Assembly (NCBI GenBank): GCA_035513295.1
Contig: DATKCH010000093.1
Span: 1-41,532 of the forward strand
Direction: 5' to 3'
Origin: DATHRK01 sp035513295
Lineage (GTDB): Bacteria; Gemmatimonadota; Gemmatimonadetes; Longimicrobiales; RSA9
DNA: 41,532 nucleotides
Positions 31,584 through 39,002 of this stretch are shown here, piece by piece. The position numbers and the translations under genes were made by a program. How positions within the stretch are numbered: the first letter of the stretch is position 1; the number at the start of each line of letters is the position of its first letter. The notes beneath the pieces were generated by a model. That model saw nothing but the letters and a program-made list of their open reading frames with translations, was not told the origin of the DNA and did no database searches.

Positions 31584-31645
31584 AATATACCGAAGGCCGG
31601 CCGGGGCCTCCAGCGAGCCCCTTCGGCCGCCGGGAGCGGTATATT
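31584..31645. promoter_or_regulatory. Divergent -10-like elements between desulfurase and HIRAN-like genes
   Basis: The same octamer-like string CGGTATATT occurs once on each strand. Minus: TATATT is the complement of 31584-31589, about 32 bases before the desulfurase ATG. Plus: TATATT at 31640-31645, about 48 bases before 31693. No good -35 box is seen for either, so a factor-dependent or alternative promoter type is possible. Confidence 0.4.
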
Positions 31646-31692
31646 GCAACAGCCGGAGGCCGGCGGGCGGCCCCGGTGCCCCTGAGCCACAC

Positions 31693-32076
31693 GTGATGGC
31701 GAGCACGAACGAACGGAATGCGGCCCTTCCGCGGTCGGCCCCGGAACGGTTCCGCGCCACGGTGCACGGATCCGTCTTCGGATCGCGCACCGAGCAGCTG
31801 GAGCGCATCGAGCCCGGCGACGCCCTCCTGCTCATTCCCGATCCTCCGCCCCAGGAGCCTCCGGCCATCTGGGTCCACAGGACGAGCGGAGACCCCGTCG
31901 GCCATCTGCCGCCGGAGATCGCATCGTGGCTGGTCCCATGGATGATGGACGGCGGCAGGGCGACGGCCCGCGCTCTGCGCGTGAAGGGTCCGGACGTACC
32001 GAGCTGGAGGAGGCTCCTCATCGAAGTCGTGTGCGAGCGGGGCGCGCGCGCCGGGGGTGAAGCGCCGCGGCGCTGA
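31693..32076 (+). CDS. Stand-alone HIRAN-like domain protein
   Basis: 127 residues from GTG 31693 (ATG at 31696 equally good). From about residue 18 the sequence follows the HIRAN pattern: FRATVHGSVFGSRTEQL, IEPGDALLLIPDPPP, PAIWVHRTSGDPVGHLPPEIASWLVPWM, then a strand with VKGPDVPSW. HIRAN domains bind DNA ends or single-stranded DNA and occur in HLTF/Rad5 helicases and as single-domain bacterial proteins. The usual N-x-x-D-x-N-A segment reads P-x-x-P-x-A here, so the match is partial. Basic, proline-rich C-terminus. The TGA stop touches the inverted repeat at 32075. Function unknown. Confidence 0.6.
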   Translation: MMASTNERNAALPRSAPERFRATVHGSVFGSRTEQLERIEPGDALLLIPDPPPQEPPAIWVHRTSGDPVGHLPPEIASWLVPWMMDGGRATARALRVKGPDVPSWRRLLIEVVCERGARAGGEAPRR

Positions 32077-32141
32077 CGCCAGACCCAGGTTGTGGGACAC
32101 GCATGTCCCAGTAGGTGGGACATGTTTGTCACACTGGCGTC
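32075..32141. promoter_or_regulatory. Two tandem palindromes enclosed by an inverted repeat
   Basis: Outer arms GACGCCAG (32075-32082) and CTGGCGTC (32134-32141) are perfectly complementary. Inside are two copies of TGGGACA-N4-TGTCCCA. The first is perfect (32093-32099, 32104-32110). The second has one mismatch (32116-32122, 32127-32133 reading TGTCACA). Centres are 23 bp apart, about two helical turns. This fits a paired operator or enhancer for a dimeric regulator; as RNA it would fold as a three-way junction. No T-run follows. Confidence 0.6.
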
Positions 32142-32409
32142 GTGGTGAGGCCAAGGTCGGCGCCCCATTTTTCGACCTATTACCTTGTGGCTCAACGGCT
32201 TGGGCGCGGCATGGGTGCTCGGAGCCGAGGCGGACTGGTCCTTGCGAAATGTACGGGCGGCCGGCAACCTACCGTGTTCATCACGTTGCCCCTCAGGGCC
32301 GCGCCCCTGGATGACCATCCCCCAAGCCACACCGGCCCCGGGGCGCGGCGCCTATCCCGGGCAAGGGCGGAGGCGGAGCGGGTCAGGGTGGAACGCACCA
32401 GGGGAGCCA
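32142..32409. other. Non-coding stretch, no clear gene
   Basis: Part of the 614-base gap between the HIRAN-like and DUF4097-like genes. It has an A/T-richer patch (32165-32185, with CATTTTTCGACC and TATTAC) and a weak sigma-54-like arrangement: GG at 32232-32233, ten bases, GC at 32244-32245, within CTTGCG. Open frames here have atypical composition and no recognisable product. Short GC-rich inverted segments are scattered through 32320-32360. Confidence 0.4.
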
Positions 32410-32505
32410 ATGCACCGCTACGGACGCTGGAGAGGGCTGGTGGAGCTCGCCGCGCTTGTCGTTCTGACCGCGGCCGTTCTTCTCTTCGCCGCCTTCACGG
32501 GGTAG
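32410..32505 (+). CDS. Possible 31-residue single-span membrane protein
   Basis: ATG 32410 preceded by AGGGGAG with a good five-base gap. The product begins MHRYGRWRG (positive inside) and then has one hydrophobic helix of about 20 residues (LVELAALVVLTAAVLLFAAF) before the stop, with a short polar tail. A GC hairpin lies 9 bases after the stop. Not recognised. The same frame is open further upstream, but that part is Pro/Arg/Ser-rich and not protein-like. Confidence 0.45.
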   Translation: MHRYGRWRGLVELAALVVLTAAVLLFAAFTG

Positions 32506-32513
32506 GCGGTCGG

Positions 32514-32534
32514 GGGCCGGTGCCCTCCCGGCCC
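32514..32534 (+). terminator. GC hairpin after the small membrane ORF
   Basis: Perfect 7-bp arms GGGCCGG (32514-32520) and CCGGCCC (32528-32534) with a TGCCCTC loop. No T-run, so a pause or stability element is as likely as a true terminator. The remaining bases to 32690 show only a GGAGG before the next gene. Confidence 0.4.
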
Positions 32535-32690
32535 GCTCATCCTCGCCGAGACCCGCGTCACCGGCAACGGGCGGATGCCGGCCGTCGCCGCCCCGCCGAG
32601 TAAACCCTCCCGTTCGCTCGCCCATCCAAGACTCGGACGCTTCGAGCAGGGGCGGCGTCCGCCGTCCATACCCATACCGGAGGCGAACGA

Positions 32691-33512
32691 ATGAGCGGGA
32701 TCGCACGCCTGGCCGCGGCCGCGGCGGTCGTCACCCTTCTCGTGGCTCCGGCCGCCATGGCCGCGCAGCAGAGCGATCAGGACTGGCTGGAAGACTGCAT
32801 GGACCACGACCACGGCCGCGACGCCGTGTTCTGCGAGGTCCGTGACGTCGCCGTAGAGGCCACGGGACGGCTGGAGATAGAGGGAGGCAGGAACGGCGGC
32901 GCCTCGGTACGGGGTGAGGAACGTGCGTCGGTGGCCGCGACGGCCCGCATCCAGGCATGGGGGGACACTCGCGGCGAAGCCCGAGAGCGAGCCGGGGCCA
33001 TCCGGATCGTCTCGAGCGGCGGCACGCTGGGCGCCGAAGGACCCTCCGGAGGCTCGTGGTCGGTCTCATTCAACGTGGCGGTGCCGCGCTCCTACGACCT
33101 GCGCCTCGAGGCCAACAACGGTCCCGTTTCCGTCCGCGGCGTCGCGGGGGACATCGAGCTGCGCACCAGGAACGGGCCCGTGCACCTCGATGACGTCGGC
33201 GGAGACGTCCGCGCGCGCACACAGAACGGACCGCTCCGGGTGCGCCTGTCGGGGACCCGCTGGGCCGGCGCCGGGCTCGACGCCGAGACTCGCAACGGCC
33301 CCGTGTATCTGGAGATCCCCGAGGGCTTCGACGCGGAGCTGGAGACGGGAACGCGGAACGGGCCGTTTCGCACGGATGTCCCGCTGCAGGTGACGCTGGA
33401 GGGCGCCATGGGACCTGGCGGCGCGCGGGAGATCAGGACGCGGCTCGGCGCGGGTGGGCCGACGGTGCGCGCGGTGACCACGAACGGGCCGGTCGTGATC
33501 GAGCGGCGCTGA
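32691..33512 (+). CDS. Secreted DUF4097-like protein with NGP repeats
   Basis: 273 residues with a signal peptide (about 1-25, cleavage near AMA-AQQ). Residues about 40-125 form a preliminary beta-rich part. From about 135 the chain is a series of short beta-strands marked by Asn-Gly-Pro: N143, N161, N179, N202, N223 and N265, spacing 18-23 residues with one double step. This is the look of the DUF4097 beta-strand-repeat (putative adhesin) family, probably a short beta-helix or prism in the periplasm or on the surface. GGAGG lies about ten bases before ATG 32691. Role unknown; such proteins are often next to anti-sigma or envelope genes, which are not seen here. Confidence 0.75.
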   Translation: MSGIARLAAAAAVVTLLVAPAAMAAQQSDQDWLEDCMDHDHGRDAVFCEVRDVAVEATGRLEIEGGRNGGASVRGEERASVAATARIQAWGDTRGEARERAGAIRIVSSGGTLGAEGPSGGSWSVSFNVAVPRSYDLRLEANNGPVSVRGVAGDIELRTRNGPVHLDDVGGDVRARTQNGPLRVRLSGTRWAGAGLDAETRNGPVYLEIPEGFDAELETGTRNGPFRTDVPLQVTLEGAMGPGGAREIRTRLGAGGPTVRAVTTNGPVVIERR

Positions 33513-33519
33513 CGGCGGC

Positions 33520-33533
33520 CGGAGCGCGCTCCG
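33520..33533. terminator. Small hairpin between convergent genes
   Basis: CGGAG-CGCG-CTCCG, eight bases after the DUF4097-like stop and 42 before the end of the deacetylase gene. Short stem and no T-run. Confidence 0.3.
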
Positions 33534-33575
33534 AAGGCCCGGCCCGCACATCCGCGCCCACGGAGGCCCGGCACG

Positions 33576-34313
33576 CTAGAAGGTGCCCGGCCCCATTCCC
33601 ACCACGTCGGCGATCGCCACCGTCTCGCGGGTCCAGTACGGCTCGCCGTAGGGCCGCCGGATCCACGACCCGTAGTGCGCGTGCTGGGCGCGGATCTGCT
33701 CCGCGATTGGCCGGTCCCCGCCGCCGCGCACGCCGCCGAGCGACGTGCGCCCTGAGAACTGCGATTCGTAGGCCATGATCGCGTCCAGCTTGCGTTCCAT
33801 CTGGTCGCTGATATCGACGACGAAGCTGGGCTTGGGACCGTGCTCGCGATACGCGACGCCGTAGAGGAGCTTGCGCGGCCGGTGCGGCTCGCCCTCCGCG
33901 GGCGCGTTGCGCAGGCCCGCGCTGAACGCGGCTTCCCGCGCCAGCGCGCCCGCCGCGCGGTGGTCGGGGTTGCGGTGGTCGTCGTACTGGAGGATGAGCA
34001 CCTCGGGGCGCAGCTCCCGGATCAGCCCCGCGACGCGCCAGCGCGCGCCCGGATCCGTCCCGAGGTGGCCGTCCGGCAGACCGGCGTTGCGGCGCACGGC
34101 CAGTCCCAGGATTTCGGCCGCCCGCGCTGCCTCCCGGGCCCGGCTCTCGGGTGTCCCGGAGCTTCCCAGCTCGCCCCTGCTCAGGTCGAGCACGCCGGTC
34201 CGGTAGCCCTGGTCCGCGCACCTTAGCAGGAGGCCCCCGCACAGCAACTCGGCGTCGTCCGGATGGGCGCAAACGGCCAGGACGTCGACCGGCCCGCTCT
34301 CTGCGACGCTCAC
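33576..34313 (-). CDS. bshB1: PIG-L family deacetylase, BshB1-like
   Basis: 245 residues from the GTG at 34313, which overlaps the permease stop as GTGA. Zinc-site motif AHPDDAEL (H17, D20) and a downstream histidine in DDHRNPDHRAAG. Segments VLDLSRGELGSSGTPESRA and NAGLPDGHL are close to bacillithiol-synthesis BshB1, which removes acetyl from N-acetylglucosaminyl-malate. Other PIG-L deacetylases act on different sugar amides, and bshA and bshC are not in the window. An ATG at 34367 would overlap the permease by 58 bases with unrelated residues. Last gene of the tolC-mac operon. Confidence 0.85.
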   Translation of the reverse strand: MSVAESGPVDVLAVCAHPDDAELLCGGLLLRCADQGYRTGVLDLSRGELGSSGTPESRAREAARAAEILGLAVRRNAGLPDGHLGTDPGARWRVAGLIRELRPEVLILQYDDHRNPDHRAAGALAREAAFSAGLRNAPAEGEPHRPRKLLYGVAYREHGPKPSFVVDISDQMERKLDAIMAYESQFSGRTSLGGVRGGGDRPIAEQIRAQHAHYGSWIRRPYGEPYWTRETVAIADVVGMGPGTF

Positions 34314-35548
34314 TCGTAGCGGAGCGCTTCCACCGGATCCATGCGCGACGCGCGGATCGCGGGCCACATGCCGAAGCCGATGCCCGAGATGACCGACATG
34401 ACCAGCGCCGCGACGATGGCGGTCATCGGGACGTTAGCCTGCAGCGGCGTGAGCACCTCCGCGAGAAACGCCAGCCCACCGCCGATCGCCAGCCCGAGCC
34501 CGGCGCCCACGAGCGTGAGCGTCACGGCCTCGATCAGGAACTGCAGACGGATCTCGCCGCGCGTCGCGCCGAGCGCCTTGCGCACGCCGATCTCGCGCGT
34601 CCGCTCGGTCACGGAGATCATCATGATGGCGATCACGCCGATGCCGCCCACCATCAGCGCCACGGACGCCAGACCGATAACGACCGACATGAGCACCGCG
34701 GTCATGCGGTTGAAGGTGGCCGCCAGCTCCTCCTGGCGGACGATCGCGAAGTCGTTCTCCTCGTTCGGACGCAGCCCGCGCATGCGCCGGAGCGTCATCG
34801 TGACCTGATCCATCGCCTCACCCTGGGTCGCATCGTCCTCGGTGACGGCGAGGAGCGTGATGAAGTCCCTCGGGGCGTCCAGGAACTTCAGGCCAGAGGT
34901 GTAGGGCACGACGGCCCAGTGCTTGATGATGTCGCTGAAGATGTTGCCTTCGATGTTGTAGACGCCCGCGACCTGGAAGGGCGCGCCGCGCATGCGGATC
35001 GTCTTGCCGATCGGCTCGCTGTGGCCGAACAGGTCGTCGGCGAGCGGTTTGGACAGGATCACGACCCTGCGCGCGCCGCGCACGTCGGTGGCCGTGAACG
35101 GTCCCCCGGCTACGTAGTCTCCCGGCGTGAACTGCTCCCACCCCTCGCTGTCGGCGCTGACGTTGACGTCCTCGAAGTGCTGCGACCCGTAGTCGATGGG
35201 CGCCTGCAGATCCACGTCGATGATCACCGTCGACAGGGCGCTCAGCCTGCCGAGCTGGCGCGCCTCATCCACCGTGATCGGGGGCTTGCCCTGCCAAGGC
35301 GGCCCGTCCCCGCCGCCGCTCAGTTGCACGCTGTTGAAGTTCCAGCGCGCGACCATGAAGTTCTTCGGCCCCGCCGCCTCGATCCCGCTCATGATGCCGG
35401 ATCGGAGGCCGCCCATCACGGCGCTGATGGCCATCACGGTAGCCACGCCGATCACCACGCCGAGGATCGTCAGGGTGGACCGGAACTTGTTGGCCCGAAG
35501 CTGGTCCAGCGCGAGCCGGATGCCCTCCGTCACGCTTCCGAGGACCAT
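34310..35548 (-). CDS. ABC transporter permease, MacB/FtsX type (second)
   Basis: 412 residues. One N-terminal transmembrane helix (about 22-45), a large periplasmic MacB-type domain (about 50-280), then three C-terminal helices of the FtsX domain. Family motifs: RSTLTILGVVIGVATV at the first helix, SVTERTREIGVRKALGA before the second half, and ending AIRASRMDPVEALRYE. No ATPase domain, so it pairs with the separate ATP-binding protein. AGGAGG lies upstream of the start, 14 bases after the first permease. Residues differ from the first permease throughout, so they likely form a heterodimer. Confidence 0.93.
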   Translation of the reverse strand: MVLGSVTEGIRLALDQLRANKFRSTLTILGVVIGVATVMAISAVMGGLRSGIMSGIEAAGPKNFMVARWNFNSVQLSGGGDGPPWQGKPPITVDEARQLGRLSALSTVIIDVDLQAPIDYGSQHFEDVNVSADSEGWEQFTPGDYVAGGPFTATDVRGARRVVILSKPLADDLFGHSEPIGKTIRMRGAPFQVAGVYNIEGNIFSDIIKHWAVVPYTSGLKFLDAPRDFITLLAVTEDDATQGEAMDQVTMTLRRMRGLRPNEENDFAIVRQEELAATFNRMTAVLMSVVIGLASVALMVGGIGVIAIMMISVTERTREIGVRKALGATRGEIRLQFLIEAVTLTLVGAGLGLAIGGGLAFLAEVLTPLQANVPMTAIVAALVMSVISGIGFGMWPAIRASRMDPVEALRYE

Positions 35549-35562
35549 CGCCTACCTCCTCC

Positions 35563-36804
35563 TCATTCGGCCCGCAGCGCCACGACCGGGTCCAGCCGCG
35601 ACGCCTTCACGGCCGGATAGAGCCCGGCGACCACGCCGACCCCGATGCCGAGCACCGCGGCGCCGACCATCGCGACAGGCGCCACCGAAACCGGCAGCGG
35701 CGTGAACGCGCTCACCGCCTGCGCCCCCACCTGCCCGAACAGAATCCCAGCGGCCGCCCCCATCAGCGACAGGGCCGCCGACTCGACCAGGAACTGCCGC
35801 ACCACGTCGCGCCGGCGAGCGCCGATCGCCTTGCGCACACCGATCTCGCGCGTTCGCTCCGTGACGCTCACGAGCATGATGTTCATGATCACCATGCCGC
35901 CCACGATCAGCGCGATCCCCACAAGCACCGGGAAGGTCGCGTAGAGGATCTGGCTGATGCGCGTCCAGAAGGACATCGAGTCCTCGGCGGTCTCCAGCTC
36001 GAAGTCGTTCTCCTCGGTCGGCCGGAGCCCCCGGCGTTCGCGCATGATCGCCTCCAGCTCCCACATCGCGCGGCCCATCGCCACCTCGTCCTGCGCCTTG
36101 ACGACGATCTCGTCGACGACGCCGGCGGGGTTGACCAGCCGGGCCATGGGCGAGTGGGATGGGGCGATGGCGCGGTTGTCCATGGAGATGCCGAGCAGGC
36201 TGCCCTGTTTCTCCATGACGCCGATCACGCGGAACGGACTTCCCTGCACCTTGATCGTCTTGCCGATCGGATCGCGCGCCGCGAACAGTTCCTCGGCGGC
36301 GTCGGCGCCCAGCACCACCACGGCCGATCCGGCACGGTCCTCCGCCTCGTTGAAGGTCCGGCCCATCGCCAGCTCCATGTTGCGGATGGCGAAGTACTCG
36401 GGCGACGCCGCGGTGAGCCAGATGTTGCCGAGGTTGGTGCCGTCCGGGCCTTGCACCTCGCCCCCGCTGTGGCTCTCGACGCCGACGATCGCCGGCACGT
36501 CGAGCTGCGCGTGGACGGCTGCCGCGTCCTGGAACGTGAGCAGCGGCCGGCGCCTCCAGGCGCGCCGCGCGGATTCGGATGGGCCGAACTGGACGGAGGG
36601 CACGCGCCGGACCGTGACGGTGTTCAGTCCGTAGATGCGCCGCCCGAAGTCTTCTTCCATGTACCGGTTGAGGCCGCCGATCACGCTCACGACGGTCACC
36701 AGGAAGGTCGCGCCGACGAAGACGCCGAGGACCGCGAACGCCGACTTCAGCTTCTGGCTGCGGATCTGCGAGAAGGCCAGCCGAAAGGCCTCACGGTACT
36801 TCAT
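35563..36804 (-). CDS. ABC transporter permease, MacB/FtsX type (first)
   Basis: 413 residues with the same layout as its neighbour: helix about 20-45 (KSAFAVLGVFVGATFL), periplasmic domain about 50-285, FtsX helices 290-400, SVTERTREIGVRKAIGARRRD, and end AVKASRLDPVVALRAE. The ATG at 36804 overlaps the ATPase stop by four bases. Its periplasmic domain shares the IGKTIKVQGSPFRVIGV segment with the second permease (IGKTIRMRGAPFQVAGV), evidence for an old duplication. Confidence 0.93.
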   Translation of the reverse strand: MKYREAFRLAFSQIRSQKLKSAFAVLGVFVGATFLVTVVSVIGGLNRYMEEDFGRRIYGLNTVTVRRVPSVQFGPSESARRAWRRRPLLTFQDAAAVHAQLDVPAIVGVESHSGGEVQGPDGTNLGNIWLTAASPEYFAIRNMELAMGRTFNEAEDRAGSAVVVLGADAAEELFAARDPIGKTIKVQGSPFRVIGVMEKQGSLLGISMDNRAIAPSHSPMARLVNPAGVVDEIVVKAQDEVAMGRAMWELEAIMRERRGLRPTEENDFELETAEDSMSFWTRISQILYATFPVLVGIALIVGGMVIMNIMLVSVTERTREIGVRKAIGARRRDVVRQFLVESAALSLMGAAAGILFGQVGAQAVSAFTPLPVSVAPVAMVGAAVLGIGVGVVAGLYPAVKASRLDPVVALRAE

Positions 36805-37589
36805 GTCGCTTCGGCCGCGCTCCCCACCGGAGGCTGGAAGTCCGATTCCGGGCGGGCGGCGGCCAGTCCGCGGGTCGGGCGCTTCCGCTCGTCGCTCGAG
36901 ATCATGCCGTCGTGCAGCAGCACGGTTCGGTGCGTGTAGGCGGCGATGTCGGACTCGTGGGTCACGACGATGATCGTCTGCCCGCCCTCGTGCAGCTCGC
37001 CGAAGAGATCCATGATCTCCCTGGAGGTGCGGCTGTCCAGATTCCCCGTAGGCTCGTCGGCGAGCAGGATCGCCGGTTCGTTGATCAGCGCGCGCGCGGC
37101 CGCGACGCGCTGACGCTGGCCACCCGACAGCTCCGCGGGCCGGTGCTCCATGCGATCGCCCAGCCCCACCTTGTCGAGCATCCGCTCGGCGCGTTCGCGA
37201 CGCAGGCCCGCCGCGACCCCCGCGTAGATCAGCGGGAGCTCCACGTTGTGCAGCGCGGTCGCCCGCGGCAGGAGGTTGAAGGTCTGGAACACGAAGCCGA
37301 TCAGCCGGTTGCGGATGTGCGCCAGCTGATCGTCGTCCTTGCCCGCGACCGCTTCGCCGTTCAGCCAGTACTGCCCGGCGGTCGGCGTGTCCAGGCAGCC
37401 GATCAGGTTCATGAACGTGGACTTGCCCGATCCCGATGGGCCCATGATCGCGACGTACTCATTGCGCTCGATGTCGATGTCCACGCCGCGCAGGGCGTGC
37501 ACCGTCTCCGCGCCGAGCACGTAGTCCTTGGTCAGGTCGCGCGTGCGGATGACGACGTCACCCTCCGGCGCATGGTCGTCCCAGTTCAC
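36801..37589 (-). CDS. ABC transporter ATP-binding protein, MacB/LolD family
   Basis: 262 residues, cytosolic ATPase. Walker A GPSGSGKST (about 50-58), Q-loop FVFQTFNLLPRAT, signature LSGGQRQRVAAARAL, Walker B ILLADEPTGNLDS, H-loop VVTHESD. The GNLDSRTS wording is typical of MacB/LolD. A 30-residue C-terminal extension (about 230-262, Arg/Pro/Ala) is extra and unlike the family core. Starts inside the last codons of the adaptor gene (ATGA). Confidence 0.95.
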   Translation of the reverse strand: MNWDDHAPEGDVVIRTRDLTKDYVLGAETVHALRGVDIDIERNEYVAIMGPSGSGKSTFMNLIGCLDTPTAGQYWLNGEAVAGKDDDQLAHIRNRLIGFVFQTFNLLPRATALHNVELPLIYAGVAAGLRRERAERMLDKVGLGDRMEHRPAELSGGQRQRVAAARALINEPAILLADEPTGNLDSRTSREIMDLFGELHEGGQTIIVVTHESDIAAYTHRTVLLHDGMISSDERKRPTRGLAAARPESDFQPPVGSAAEAT

Positions 37590-38887
37590 TCCGATTCCTC
37601 TGCGCTCGCGGTCCGGCCTTCGTCACCCGACTCGAGGAGCACGCGGACCGCGTCGCCTTCCGAGAGGTTTCTGATCGCCTGGTACGGACCCGAGACGACC
37701 GAATCGCCGACCTCGAGCCCGCGCACGACCTCGAACTCCTCGGCGCCCGCGATGCCTACCTCCACCGGCACGAATCGGGCGACCCCTCCGCGCACGACGA
37801 ACACGCCTTCCACGTCGTCCGATTCCTCGAACTCGGCCGCGGCGGCCGCCGCCTCCGGGGTCTCCTGCGGCATGGTCTGGACGTCGTCCGCGTCGCGCAC
37901 GGTGAGCGCGATGATCGGAATGGCCAGCACGTCCTTGCGGGTGTCGGTCACCACGTCGGCGGTGGCCGAGAAGTCGGGTCGCAGCGTCGGTGGCGGCTCA
38001 TCGAGCCGGATGACGACCTGGAAATCCACCGCCTGCGCCTGCCCGCCCGCGCGCGCGATCTGCTCGGGCGAGTTGAGCGCGCTGTGCGCGATCTCCGTTA
38101 CCCGGCCGGTGAACATCCGCCGGGGGAACGCGTCGATCTGCACCGATGCGCTGTCGCCCAGCGAGATCCGCGGCAGGTCCGTCTCGTCCACCTTCACGAC
38201 CGCTTCGATGACGCCGAGGTCGCTGATCGTTAAAAGCAGGCTCCCGGCGTTGTTCATGGTGCCGACGATCGCGGTTTCGCCGATGTCCACGTTGAGCCGC
38301 GTGACGACCCCATCGATGGGCGCGCGGAGCACCGTCTTGGCCAGTTGGTCGAGCGACTCGCGCAGCGCCGCGTTCGCCTGCTGGACGCGGTAGGTCGCGG
38401 CCTCGTGCATCGCCGTCTGGACCTCCACGGCGGAGCGCGCCTCCTCGAGCGCCTGCGCGCTGATGAGGTTCGCGTCGCTCCGGGCGAGTCCCTCGTTCCG
38501 TTCCAGCGTGCGCTGCGCCTGGAGCAGGTTCGCGCGCGCCTGCGCCTCGCCGGCCCGCGCCTCGCTCACCGCCGCGCGCGCGCGCGCGGCCGCGGACTCG
38601 TACTGGCTGGGGTCGATCCGGAGCAGGAGCTGTCCCTGCTGAACCGGGTCGCCCTCGGCGACGTTCAACTCGACGACGCGCCCGATGATGTCCGACTGCA
38701 CATCCACGGACCTGGTCGGCCGGATCCAGCCGTTGCCGGTGACGACCGCCACGAGGTCCGCGCGCGCCACCTCCTGCACGCGCACCGGGGTCGCGTCTCC
38801 GCGGCCCCGGGTCGCGCCCACGACCACCACCGCGGCCAGCGCCACGGTGGCCGCGACCCCCAGCGCGATCTTCGTCCCTCTCTTCAT
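37586..38887 (-). CDS. Periplasmic adaptor (membrane fusion protein), MacA-like
   Basis: 433 residues. N-terminal membrane anchor (about 7-27), then barrel-sandwich lipoyl domain (VDVQSDIIGRVVELNVAEGDPVQQGQLLLRIDP-type strand series, split around the hairpin). Alpha-helical hairpin about 95-175 with heptad-like Ala/Glu/Arg, lipoyl return TVLRAPIDGVVTRLNVDIGE, and beta-barrel and membrane-proximal domains to about 410. An acidic Ala/Glu insertion (about 325-350) sits in the membrane-proximal part. Links the MacB-like complex to TolC. GAGGGGA lies a few bases before the ATG at 38887. It is 115 bases after tolC; that gap has only GC-rich inverted stretches. Confidence 0.93.
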   Translation of the reverse strand: MKRGTKIALGVAATVALAAVVVVGATRGRGDATPVRVQEVARADLVAVVTGNGWIRPTRSVDVQSDIIGRVVELNVAEGDPVQQGQLLLRIDPSQYESAAARARAAVSEARAGEAQARANLLQAQRTLERNEGLARSDANLISAQALEEARSAVEVQTAMHEAATYRVQQANAALRESLDQLAKTVLRAPIDGVVTRLNVDIGETAIVGTMNNAGSLLLTISDLGVIEAVVKVDETDLPRISLGDSASVQIDAFPRRMFTGRVTEIAHSALNSPEQIARAGGQAQAVDFQVVIRLDEPPPTLRPDFSATADVVTDTRKDVLAIPIIALTVRDADDVQTMPQETPEAAAAAAEFEESDDVEGVFVVRGGVARFVPVEVGIAGAEEFEVVRGLEVGDSVVSGPYQAIRNLSEGDAVRVLLESGDEGRTASAEESE

Positions 38888-39002
38888 CTTCGGGTCCCCT
38901 CGGATCTATCGCGGTGCGACCGGGCGGCAGGCCGGCTGCGCGCGGTCAATGTCGCCGGCGCGCGGGCGCGCGGCGGGCGTGATGCGACGCAGTTCGGCAC
39001 CA

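Noticed and set aside
32232..32245. Sigma-54 promoter (GG-N10-GC)
   Set aside because: Only the -12 part (CTTGC) fits well; the -24 part is poor. Kept as a remark, not as a called promoter.
32057..32409. Small frames across the double palindrome
   Set aside because: Their translations are Arg/Pro/Ser-rich without SD or fold; the inverted repeats explain the sequence better.
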